Origin: Acidobacteriota bacterium
Lineage (GTDB): Bacteria; Acidobacteriota; Terriglobia; Acidiferrales; UBA7541
Assembly: GCA_003161195.1 (NCBI GenBank)
Contig: PMOV01000197.1
Coordinates: 1 to 6,191, forward strand
Length of the DNA stretch: 6,191 nucleotides
Direction: 5' to 3'
In this document: one piece after another, positions 1 to 6,024 of the stretch
Layout: each line of letters starts with the position of its first letter
Position numbering within the stretch: the stretch's first letter is position 1
Position numbers and translations under genes: made by a program
Notes under the pieces: generated by a model
Seen by the model: the letters and a program-made list of their open reading frames with translations, nothing else
Databases searched by the model: none
What the model was told of the DNA's origin: nothing

Positions 1-14
1 AAGCTGGCAAGGGC

Positions 15-764
15 TCAAATCACCACGCCGGGCGAGGCTTCCAATATCCTCCGCACCAGCACCTCAAGCGGCTCGGGCAGCGGCTGGCCTTCGCGCTGCT
101 CCACCGACGGCTTCTCGCGCAACAATTTCGCCGGCAGCTTTAGCCACTGCGGCGTGCCACCCGCGTCCATCCCTCCGCCGCGAACCACCAGCGCATCTGC
201 GCGGTCCAGCGCCACCCGCGCCGAATCCTTAAAATCCTCTTTCGCAGGATCGAGCACTGCGAAGTACAACGACGGTTTCACAAATTGCAGCAACGAATTG
301 CTCTCGATAATCAACGCCTTCGGTCGCCGTGCAGCGAACTTCGGAGACGCAGCGGATTCACTCGCCTCGTCGCGCACTTCGCGCAACGCCTCTCGCAAAA
401 TCGGCAAGCCTTCCGCCAGAAACCCCTGTTTCGTGCGCAACCAGAACGCGCGCTGCGCCCCTGCAGCCAGAAACCGTGAGCTGTCCGTCCCTGTGTCGGC
501 GCGCTCCTCCCAACCAATCGCGCACACATGCTCGTCCGGCGCGCAGTCGCAATCATGCCCATTCTGCGCGCAAACCCCGTGCCCATACTGCGTGATCTTC
601 CCGGCAATCCACGTCGCGTCCGGAAACGCCGCAATAATGTCGCACACTAGCTGCGTCTTCCCGATACTCCGTGTGTGCCCCCCGACTACGAGCACTCGCC
701 ACGCGTGTGGCGCCGGCGTTGCAGTGAGGGTCGCGTCTGTCTTAAGCATGAATGTCGTGTCCAT
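15..764 (-). CDS. P-loop NTPase-like protein with a CX6CXCX6C cluster, function unknown
   Basis: This is a complete 249-aa protein of unknown function. A beta strand (VLVVGG) leads into a Walker A-like loop at residues 28-37, GGHTRSIGKT, with Lys36 as the likely phosphate-binding lysine. The loop has one residue more than canonical GxxxxGKT, as in some MobB/dethiobiotin-synthetase-type P-loops. Four cysteines follow at 65, 72, 74 and 81 in a symmetric CX6CXCX6C array, with His62, His70 and His79 nearby, suggesting a metal or Fe-S site. Further on are TDSSRFLAAGA (93-103), a hydrophobic strand ending in ESNS (154-157) where MobB-like proteins have a Walker B-like acidic residue, DFKDSA (177-182) and RADALVV (188-194). 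No signal peptide or membrane segment is visible, so it is probably cytosolic. The ATG at 764 has GGAA eight bases upstream; Met6 is an alternative start. The gene follows lpxD on the same strand after 103 bp. MobB-type cofactor insertion is a possibility, not a call. Confidence 0.85.
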   Translation of the reverse strand: MDTTFMLKTDATLTATPAPHAWRVLVVGGHTRSIGKTQLVCDIIAAFPDATWIAGKITQYGHGVCAQNGHDCDCAPDEHVCAIGWEERADTGTDSSRFLAAGAQRAFWLRTKQGFLAEGLPILREALREVRDEASESAASPKFAARRPKALIIESNSLLQFVKPSLYFAVLDPAKEDFKDSARVALDRADALVVRGGGMDAGGTPQWLKLPAKLLREKPSVEQREGQPLPEPLEVLVRRILEASPGVVI

Positions 765-791
765 CGTGACATTTCCGGTCTCGGCTGGCCG

Positions 792-826
792 GCACAGGTT
801 TTGGTAGAACCGCGTTCAGCCTGTGC
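792..826. repeat. Inverted repeat between lpxD and the P-loop gene
   Basis: GCACAGG at 792-798 is the exact reverse complement of CCTGTGC at 820-826, enclosing 21 bases. An alternative inner pairing, GGTT/AACC (797-800 with 808-811), is mutually exclusive with the end of the outer stem. It lies in the 103-bp gap of a same-strand pair and has no following T-run on the minus strand, so it does not look like a strong intrinsic terminator. It could be an operator, an attenuator or chance. Confidence 0.35.
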
Positions 827-867
827 GCGCTGTAATCTGCGCTACTGTTTCTCACCACATGCCTCCC

Positions 868-1920
868 TCACTCCCCAGCACCTTCCTCCAGCTTCTTCAG
901 CCGCTGCTCTAACCGCGGCAAAAGCTCGGGCAAACGCGCCTGCCACGCAAACATCACCTTAAACTTATCCAACTCGCGCGCTGGCGTGCCCCACACCGTT
1001 TGCCCTGCGCGTATCGTCTTCCCATTCAGAATCCCGGATTGGCCTCCGGCGATTGCGCTGTCCTCGATGGTGCAGTGTTCGCCCAGCCCGGCTTGGCCGC
1101 CGAGAATGACATGATGCCCCAGCGTGCAGGATCCGGAAATCCCCGTCTGCGCCGCTATCACCGTATGGGCGCCGATCTGCACATTGTGTCCGACGTGCAC
1201 CAGGTTATCCAGCTTCACGCCTTCCGCGATGCGCGTATCGTCCAGCGACCCGCGATCAATCGTGGTATTCGCGCCAATCTCTACATCGTCGCCAATCTCG
1301 AGGATGCCCAACTGCGGGAACTTGGTGTAGCGTCCCTTCTCGTAGGAATCTCCTGCCGCGTCGCCAAACGCATAGCCAAATCCATCGGCGCCCAGCACCG
1401 CGCCTGCGTGAATCTCTACACGATTCCCGATGCGCACGCTGTTGTACAGCGTCACGCGGGGATGAAGGCGGCAATCCTGGCCAATCCAGCAGCCAGCGCC
1501 AATCACGCAATGCGCGCCGATTTGCGTGTCTTCGCCAATGTGCGCGTCTTCACCGATCACGGCATAAGGACCAATCGCCGCACCGGGCATCACCTTGGCG
1601 AGCGGCGCGATAATTGCGGTGGGATGTATTTCGCGCGCGACGGGCGCGCGTTCGATGAGCAGCGCCGCCGCGCGAGAAAATGCCAGCTTGGCGTTCGCCG
1701 CACGCAGCACTGTTTTGCCCGGCATTGCTATACCGGCCGGCGCGATTACGCACCGTGCCGCCGATTGCTGCGCCCGCTGCGCGTGCTTGGCGGAGTCCAG
1801 ATAGATCAGGTCGTGCGGTCCGGCTCGCTCCGGCGCGGCGACCGCGTGCAGCTCGAGTTCGCCGTCGCCTGCCACTTCCGCGCCTATCGCTGCCGCCACT
1901 TCCCTAACCGTTCGCTTCAC
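868..1920 (-). CDS. lpxD: UDP-3-O-(3-hydroxyacyl)glucosamine N-acyltransferase LpxD
   Basis: LpxD transfers an (R)-3-hydroxyacyl chain from acyl carrier protein to the 2-amino group of UDP-3-O-acyl-glucosamine, the third step of lipid A synthesis in the cytoplasm. The protein has the family N-terminal uridine-binding region (KRTVREVAAAIGAEVAGDGE onward), then a long run of hexapeptide repeats (IG.. / ..IGA) forming a left-handed beta-helix, and a C-terminal charged helix. From a start at 1998, hallmark segments are GADGFGYA (203-210), IGANTTIDRGSLDDT (241-255) and VGHNVQIG, whose His271 corresponds to the catalytic histidine. I chose the GTG at 1920: it aligns with the usual family start, gives 350 aa (E. 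coli 341) and has GGAAAG nine bases upstream. Upstream in-frame ATG (1989, preceded by GGAAC) and TTG (1998) would add 23 or 26 residues unlike the family. fabZ and lpxA, common neighbours elsewhere, are absent here. The P-loop gene follows on the same strand. Confidence 0.96.
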   Translation of the reverse strand: MKRTVREVAAAIGAEVAGDGELELHAVAAPERAGPHDLIYLDSAKHAQRAQQSAARCVIAPAGIAMPGKTVLRAANAKLAFSRAAALLIERAPVAREIHPTAIIAPLAKVMPGAAIGPYAVIGEDAHIGEDTQIGAHCVIGAGCWIGQDCRLHPRVTLYNSVRIGNRVEIHAGAVLGADGFGYAFGDAAGDSYEKGRYTKFPQLGILEIGDDVEIGANTTIDRGSLDDTRIAEGVKLDNLVHVGHNVQIGAHTVIAAQTGISGSCTLGHHVILGGQAGLGEHCTIEDSAIAGGQSGILNGKTIRAGQTVWGTPARELDKFKVMFAWQARLPELLPRLEQRLKKLEEGAGE

Positions 1921-2048
1921 TGGACACCGCTTTCCGCGACCTGCCGCGCGGCAGCCAACCGCTGCGCCAAACCGCACCGCGGGAATCATTCTAACCAAGT
2001 TCCGCGCAGCGTATGGACCCAGTTGCTACCGTCTGTGTGTTCATGGCG

Positions 2049-2056
2049 TCTATAGT
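2049..2056. promoter_or_regulatory. Overlapping divergent -10-like hexamers
   Basis: The plus strand reads TATAGT at 2051-2056 and the minus strand reads TATAGA over 2049-2054, sharing a CTATAG core. Each matches the TANNNT pattern of a sigma-70-type -10 element. The plus-strand element is six bases before the GTG of the hydrolase gene at 2063, about where transcription would begin, and there is no Shine-Dalgarno sequence, so a leaderless mRNA is plausible. The minus-strand element would start a leader of roughly 50 bases to the ATG at 1989 or 120 bases to the GTG at 1920 of lpxD. No convincing -35 is visible for either direction. This is inference from short motifs. Confidence 0.4.
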
Positions 2057-2062
2057 TGCAAC

Positions 2063-3511
2063 GTGAGAGTGGCCTCGGTATTTCTGTTTTTCTGGCTGGC
2101 AATCTGCGCAGGTTTTGCGGGTGTGCCGTCGATTACTCCGCAGTCTAGTGCGCCCGCGTCGCAGGGCGCGGCTGCGCTACAGCCCGGGGTTCTTTTGCCT
2201 GGTGTGGTTACGCTGGCCGCTCCAAGCCAAACCTACGCGCTCTATCTTCCTGCCGCCTACACGCCCGCCAAACGATGGCCCATCCTTTATGTCTTCGACC
2301 CTGACGCCAACGGTGAAGTTCCCGCGGCGCTGATCAAGGCGGCGGCAGAACAGTTCGGCTACATCGTTGCGGCGTCCAATAACTCCAGGAACGGGCCGTG
2401 GTCGCCGGATGCGCAGGCCGCCCAAGCCATGTGGAACGACACGCACGACCGTTTGTCCCTCGATGATCAACGCGTCTACTTCGCCGGCTTCTCTGGCGCG
2501 GCCCGCGTGGCCGCTCGGCTGGCACAATCGTGCAAGTGCGCGCAGGCGCTGTTTCTGAACGGCGCCGGCTTCCCTACCGATTCGCCGCCCTCGAACAAAG
2601 ACTCTTTCGCGGTGTTCACTACCGCTGGGCTTTTCGATTTTAACTACCCGGAACTTGTAGGGCTCGATGCGCGACTGGAGACGCTAGGTTTGGCGCACTT
2701 CCTCCGACGCTTCGACGGCGCGCACCAGTGGGCGCCCGCGGAAATTTGGCCAGAAGCGCTGGCGTGGGCTGACTTGCTGGCCATGAAGGCGCAGCGCCGG
2801 CCGCGCGACGACGCTTTCATCGCGGCGCAACTGGCGAACTTCTCAGCTAACGCGCAAAAATACGAACAGGCTGGCGATCTCGCCATCGCCTGGCAGTCGC
2901 TGCGTGCCACCTCCGCCACCTTCGCCGGGCTTTCCGATGTTTCCGCGCTGCAAGCGCAACTGGCGGCCCTCGAAAAAAATCCCGCTTTGCGCGCCGCGCA
3001 GAAGCGCGAAAAGAACGAAGTCGCGCAGCAACAGGCGCTCGAGGCCGCCATCTATTCCGCATTCGCGCCGATCGCTTCTCCGGATGCCGACCGCAACGAC
3101 ATCTCGCAGCGAACAACGACGGAAATCGCGCTCCTGCGCGGACGTGCCGCGCAGGAGAACAATCCTGCGGAACATCGCGTGCTCGAACGCGCGCGCCGCG
3201 GCGTGTCTGCCTATTTCCTCGAAGGGGGCGAACCGCTCATCGACTCACCCGATCCGCGGTTGGCAAGAATCTACCTGGCCATGGCGGCCGAAGCCCGGCC
3301 GGAGAACGCTTGGACGCAGGTGCTGCTGGCGCGTTGCGATTCAAAGATGGGTCGCCGGAAAGATGCGTTACGGGATTTACAGAAGGCCGTTACGTTGGGG
3401 CTGGGCGCGAAAGACCTGGCGCAATTGCCGGACACTTACGGCGAATTTGCGCCGTTGCGCACAGACGCGGAGTTTCTGAAGCTGCTCGCTGCAGCGAAAC
3501 CGACAGGGTAG
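2063..3511 (+). CDS. Exported alpha/beta-hydrolase-like protein with C-terminal TPR-like repeat
   Basis: This 482-aa protein starts with a probable Sec signal peptide (hydrophobic residues 3-19, cleavage possible near Ala19), followed by a Ser/Pro/Ala-rich linker to about residue 40. Residues 45-240 look like an alpha/beta-hydrolase fold of the esterase or PHB-depolymerase type: YALYLPAAY, then WPILYVFDPDANG (72-84), the elbow YFAGFSGAARVA with candidate nucleophile Ser144, TTAGLFDFNY with candidate Asp192, and FDGAHQW with candidate His221. The second glycine of GxSxG is Ala146. The rest is helical; residues 412-446 (PENAWTQVLLAR...GRRKDALRDLQKAV) resemble one tetratricopeptide repeat, and 250-330 may hold degenerate ones. 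The likely location is the periplasm or outside the cell; the substrate is unknown. The start is GTG with no Shine-Dalgarno site but a -10-like TATAGT six bases upstream. No cognate pathway gene adjoins it. An enzymatically inactive scaffold is an alternative. Confidence 0.88.
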   Translation: MRVASVFLFFWLAICAGFAGVPSITPQSSAPASQGAAALQPGVLLPGVVTLAAPSQTYALYLPAAYTPAKRWPILYVFDPDANGEVPAALIKAAAEQFGYIVAASNNSRNGPWSPDAQAAQAMWNDTHDRLSLDDQRVYFAGFSGAARVAARLAQSCKCAQALFLNGAGFPTDSPPSNKDSFAVFTTAGLFDFNYPELVGLDARLETLGLAHFLRRFDGAHQWAPAEIWPEALAWADLLAMKAQRRPRDDAFIAAQLANFSANAQKYEQAGDLAIAWQSLRATSATFAGLSDVSALQAQLAALEKNPALRAAQKREKNEVAQQQALEAAIYSAFAPIASPDADRNDISQRTTTEIALLRGRAAQENNPAEHRVLERARRGVSAYFLEGGEPLIDSPDPRLARIYLAMAAEARPENAWTQVLLARCDSKMGRRKDALRDLQKAVTLGLGAKDLAQLPDTYGEFAPLRTDAEFLKLLAAAKPTG

Positions 3512-3536
3512 CGCCGAAACAACGTCTCACCCACGG

Positions 3537-3860
3537 TTAGGCGTGTTGAGCCGCGCTTTTCGGCAGCCAGCTTTGCAAAAGCGCTTCCTGGTCTGGCGCA
3601 AGCTCGCGGAAACGCAATCCCATGCCCATGTACACGACTGAGTAAACTACCGTCGCCTGGGCCTCAAAATGTTGTGCGGCGTTGGTGATTTTTACCCGGA
3701 CCGCGGTGCCTTCGCAGAAGGGGTTGATGGTATCGAGATAACAACCGTGCGCGCTCAGGTCGCTGACGCGTGAAGGCAAGCGAGAGCCCACGTTCTCATC
3801 CATTACTTCCGCCGCCGCGATGAACATGTGGCGAGGCGCGAGCCGTCTCTCATTTTCCAT
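3537..3860 (-). CDS. Small PilZ-domain protein, probable c-di-GMP receptor
   Basis: This 107-aa protein is essentially one PilZ domain, which binds cyclic di-GMP and relays it to motility, surface or secretion outputs. Both ligand motifs are intact: RxxxR as RLAPR (Arg6 to Arg10) and DxSxxG as DLSAHG (Asp34, Ser36, Gly39). The later strands VRVKI, FEAQATVVYS and MGMGLRFREL fit the PilZ beta-barrel, and a short C-terminal helix (DQEALLQSWL) follows. There is no effector domain, so it should act through a partner. I start at the ATG at 3860, preceded by AGG with seven bases of spacing; the open frame continues up to 4202, but those residues are unlike the family and lie antisense to the HAD gene. 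A weak -10-like TAGAAT lies on the minus strand at 3902-3907, giving a leader of about 35 bases, without a clear -35. The gene is divergent from the HAD gene and convergent with the hydrolase gene, suggesting a monocistronic unit. Confidence 0.93.
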   Translation of the reverse strand: MENERRLAPRHMFIAAAEVMDENVGSRLPSRVSDLSAHGCYLDTINPFCEGTAVRVKITNAAQHFEAQATVVYSVVYMGMGLRFRELAPDQEALLQSWLPKSAAQHA

Positions 3861-3992
3861 GAGTGCACCTGGGTATCGCGAGATGGTTGTAACGTGGCTG
3901 CATTCTAACGACGAATCGCCCCTCAGTACAGGAAAGTTTCGCTTTCGTTGAAAATTCTTTCTCTGTTGGGGGCTCGTGCGAAAATATTGGCT

Positions 3993-4598
3993 ATGAAACT
4001 GACCCTGCCGCCCGGCGACTTTCGGGCGTTTCTTTTCGATTGCGATGGCACCATCGCCGACTCCATGCCTTTGCATTACATTGCCTGGACGCGGGCGCTC
4101 GCGGAGTATAACTGCGTTTTTAGCGAGGACCTTTTTTATGAGTGGGGCGGCGTGGCGGTGGCCGAAGCCGTCGCGCGGCTCAACGCGCAGCAGGGGCTGC
4201 ATATGTCTCCCGAAAGGGTGTCGCGCCGCAAAGAAGATTTTTACTTGCAGAATCTTCCGCGTTTGAAGGCCATTCCGGAAGTTCTGGAGCAGATCGAAGT
4301 CAACTACGGACGTATCCCGTTCGCAGTGGTGTCCGGCAGCACGCGTGAGTCGGTGACCGCATCGCTTAACGCACTGAAGTTGCTGGATCGTTTCGAGACG
4401 CTCGTTTGCGCGGGGGAATACGCCAAGGGCAAACCCGATCCAGAAGCTTTTCTGCAGGCTGCGTCAAAGCTTGGTGTTGCGCCGGCTGCGTGTCTGGTGT
4501 TTGAGGACGCGGATTTGGGGATTCAGGCGGCGACGGCGGCGGGAATGTCTTCCGTCAAGATCGCGTCGACGCGGCGTGTGCTTCATGAACCCACCTAA
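3993..4598 (+). CDS. HAD-superfamily phosphatase, YqaB / beta-phosphoglucomutase-like
   Basis: This 201-aa haloacid dehalogenase-type hydrolase should dephosphorylate a small sugar phosphate in the cytosol, or isomerise one if it acts as a phosphoglucomutase. Motif I is FDCDGT with nucleophile Asp16 and acid/base Asp18; a small helical cap follows (about 24-90); motif II is AVVSGS with Ser114; motif III is GKPDP with Lys147; motif IV is VFEDADLG with Glu171 and Asp172. The block CLVFEDADLGIQAATAAGM closely resembles the same region of E. coli YqaB (188 aa), which acts on fructose-1-phosphate and 6-phosphogluconate, so I favour that subgroup, though substrate cannot be read from sequence. I start at the ATG at 3993 rather than the in-frame TTG at 3948, because family proteins start just before motif I; no good Shine-Dalgarno site precedes either. 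The 3' end overlaps the DUF72 gene by 14 bp, implying co-expression. Confidence 0.94.
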   Translation: MKLTLPPGDFRAFLFDCDGTIADSMPLHYIAWTRALAEYNCVFSEDLFYEWGGVAVAEAVARLNAQQGLHMSPERVSRRKEDFYLQNLPRLKAIPEVLEQIEVNYGRIPFAVVSGSTRESVTASLNALKLLDRFETLVCAGEYAKGKPDPEAFLQAASKLGVAPAACLVFEDADLGIQAATAAGMSSVKIASTRRVLHEPT

Positions 4599-5637
4599 AC
4601 GGGCAGAGACGCCGCGACCGTCGCTAGCGTCACAGCAGGCGTCAGAGTCACACGAGGCGCCGGCGTCGCTACAGGGTAGTTTCTGGCCGCAGGACGAAGC
4701 GGCGCTCGATGCGTCTGCGACGTCGCCATCGATGGCCGGCGGGGCATCCCCTGCTACTGAATTGGGCAGCGGGGCACCTACTGCCACTCCTCTCATTGCA
4801 CCGGTGGTTGCGCCGGATGGGATTCGACTCGGAACCTCTTCGTTTACCGCAGCGGGATGGGCTGGGACTTTCTATCCGGCGAAGCTTTCGTCGCGTGAGT
4901 ATCTCTCTTGCTACGCACAACGCTTCGACACCGTGGAGGTGGACTCCACGTTCTACGCTTGTCCTGCGCCGAATACAGTGCGCGGGTGGTATCAGAGGAC
5001 GCCGCCTGGATTCCTTTTCGCCGCAAAAGTGCCCCAGAGTATTACGCACGAGAAATGTTTGCGGGATTGCGACGCGGAAATGGCGGAGTTTGTGGGCACG
5101 ATGGAATTGTTGGGCGGGAAGCTGGGGCCGCTTTTGCTGCAGTTTGGGCGATTTGCGCGCAACGTGTTTCGCGATGGAGACGAATTTCTGGCGCGGCTCG
5201 TGCCGTTTCTGGACAAACTGCCTGGCGCGCATCGCTATGTGGTGGAGATTCGGAATCATCAGTGGTTGACGCCGCGATTTATGGATGCGTTGCGGCAACG
5301 CGGCGTGGCGCTGGCCTTGAACGATCAATCCTGGATGCCGGAATGGATGAACGATCCTGCGGAGTGGCGGCAACGCGACTTGGATTTGCTGACCGCCGAC
5401 TTTACGTATATTCGCTGGCTGGGCGATCGCAAAGGGATCGAAGAGCTGACCAAGTCTTGGGACAAAACAATTGTGGATCGCACCCTCGATTTGCAGAAAT
5501 GGGTTGAGGCGTGCGTGCAGATTCGGCGACGCGGCGCGACCATCTATGCGTATGCAAACAACCATTATGCGGGGCATGCGCCTGCCACCCTGGCGTTGTT
5601 CGCTGGTTTGTACGCCGCGAAGGCTGCGTCAACATAG
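4585..5637 (+). CDS. DUF72 (YecE-like) TIM-barrel protein with N-terminal extension
   Basis: This 350-aa protein belongs to the DUF72/YecE family, whose biochemical role is not established. Family blocks run in order: IRLGTSSFTAAGWAGTFYP (80-98), FDTVEVDSTFY (114-124), FLFAAKVPQSITHEKCL (143-159), LGPLLLQFG (180-188), VVEIRNHQW (219-227), DFTYIRWLGDR (272-282) and the C-terminal YAYANNHYAGHAPATL (321-336). DUF72 proteins normally begin close to the IR.GTS strand, but here about 78 residues rich in Ala, Ser, Pro and Gly precede it, without signal peptide or recognised motif. I chose the ATG at 4585, inside the end of the HAD gene. It has no Shine-Dalgarno sequence, so translational coupling to the HAD gene is likely; the GTG at 4576 is an alternative, and an internal start (Met50 or Val74) would remove much of the extension. 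It is the last recognisable gene before the repeat-rich tail. Confidence 0.93.
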   Translation: MNPPKRAETPRPSLASQQASESHEAPASLQGSFWPQDEAALDASATSPSMAGGASPATELGSGAPTATPLIAPVVAPDGIRLGTSSFTAAGWAGTFYPAKLSSREYLSCYAQRFDTVEVDSTFYACPAPNTVRGWYQRTPPGFLFAAKVPQSITHEKCLRDCDAEMAEFVGTMELLGGKLGPLLLQFGRFARNVFRDGDEFLARLVPFLDKLPGAHRYVVEIRNHQWLTPRFMDALRQRGVALALNDQSWMPEWMNDPAEWRQRDLDLLTADFTYIRWLGDRKGIEELTKSWDKTIVDRTLDLQKWVEACVQIRRRGATIYAYANNHYAGHAPATLALFAGLYAAKAAST

Positions 5638-5749
5638 GCGGTCTTTTGGGCCTTTAGGGGCGATTTGGGCAGTACTAGTCCTGGCGATTTCGAGGCAAAA
5701 TTGGGTTGCGAGGGGCTTTTTCGCGGTGGATGGCCCCCACCCATTTTGC

Positions 5750-5814
5750 GTAAGTGTTCATTCTGCGGGAGTTGAAGTTCTTTATTTTGATACGGTTCTG
5801 TAAGTGTTCATTCT
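5750..5814 (+). repeat. Direct repeat pair GTAAGTGTTCATTCT, 50-bp period
   Basis: The 15-mer GTAAGTGTTCATTCT is perfect at 5750-5764 and 5800-5814, exactly 50 bp apart, while the flanking bases differ. The intervening 35 bases are AT-rich and not repeated. Two copies are too few for a CRISPR call, and no cas gene is present. The preceding C-rich stretch (GGCCCCCACCC) resembles pieces of acidobacterial intergenic repeats as I remember them. Confidence 0.7.
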
Positions 5815-5856
5815 ATTATAGTTAGCAGCATTTTATTGTTACTTAGTTGCTACGGG

Positions 5857-5888
5857 CAGTACTAGTATTCTCAAAGAAAATAGTACTG
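5857..5888. repeat. Perfect 8-bp stem-loop CAGTACTA/TAGTACTG
   Basis: Arms at 5857-5864 and 5881-5888 pair perfectly around a 16-base A-rich loop. The arms contain the palindromes AGTACT and, on the left, ACTAGT. There is no T-run after the stem on the plus strand (it is followed by a G-run), so it is not a plus-strand intrinsic terminator. It forms the right end of the putative MITE-like segment. Confidence 0.55.
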
Positions 5889-5939
5889 GGGGGACGTGTC
5901 GCGGGTCAGTGCGCCGGCCGAAAGGCGTGGGAAAAGGAT

Positions 5940-5956
5940 AACGCGGAGGCGCAGAG
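5940..5956. repeat. AACGCGGAGGCGCAGAG dispersed-repeat-like motif
   Basis: This purine-rich stretch resembles the ACGCGGAGACGCAGAG-type sequence I recall as a dispersed intergenic repeat in several environmental bacterial groups. Only one copy lies in the window, so repeat status rests on recollection rather than on evidence here. Confidence 0.3.
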
Positions 5957-6024
5957 ATTTGTAGGGAAAGACCGGGCGAAAATTGCGGCGTCGGTTTTGG
6001 CGTGAGTTCGATGAAGCGCCGCAG

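Larger units (their letters stand above)
5667..5888. repeat. Putative MITE-like segment with CAGTACTA ends
   Basis: GGGCAGTACTAGT occurs at 5667-5679 and again at 5854-5866. The right boundary carries TAGTACTG (5881-5888), the exact reverse complement of CAGTACTA in both copies. The whole segment is therefore bounded by 8-bp inverted ends about 220 bp apart, and the right end forms its own stem (5857-5864 with 5881-5888, 16-base loop). There is no transposase and no clear target duplication, so mobility is only a hypothesis; a decayed intergenic repeat is equally possible. Confidence 0.45.

Noticed and set aside
15..764. Assignment as MobB (molybdopterin-guanine dinucleotide synthesis adapter)
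   Set aside because: Only the P-loop start is similar; the cysteine cluster, ESNS and DFKDSA blocks are not MobB features I recognise, and no molybdenum cofactor gene is nearby.
1000..2055. 351-aa open frame on the plus strand opposite lpxD
   Set aside because: It is antisense to a clear lpxD, its translation shows no family motif, and long antisense frames are expected in GC-rich coding DNA.
2096..2110. Lipoprotein signal (LAIC at residues 12-15) in the hydrolase
   Set aside because: The residue before Cys is Ile rather than the small Gly, Ala or Ser expected in a lipobox, so an ordinary signal peptide is more likely.
3513..3564. Bidirectional intrinsic terminator between the convergent genes
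   Set aside because: The 7-bp arms enclose 38 bases and extend into the PilZ coding sequence, with no compact GC stem followed by a T-run outside it.
3861..4202. 114-residue N-terminal extension of the PilZ frame
   Set aside because: It overlaps the divergent HAD gene, does not resemble PilZ proteins, and a good start with a Shine-Dalgarno site exists at 3860.
4669..5577. 302-aa open frame on the minus strand opposite the DUF72 gene
   Set aside because: It is antisense to a well-supported DUF72 protein, and its composition (rich in Arg, His and Pro) and lack of motifs fit a shadow frame.
5705..5725. Rho-independent terminator GCGA...CTTTTTCGC after the DUF72 gene
   Set aside because: The stem is only four to five pairs and its T-run is in the loop and arm rather than after the hairpin.
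5750..5814. CRISPR array
   Set aside because: There are only two 15-bp repeats, one 35-bp interval and no cas gene; CRISPR repeats are longer and more numerous.
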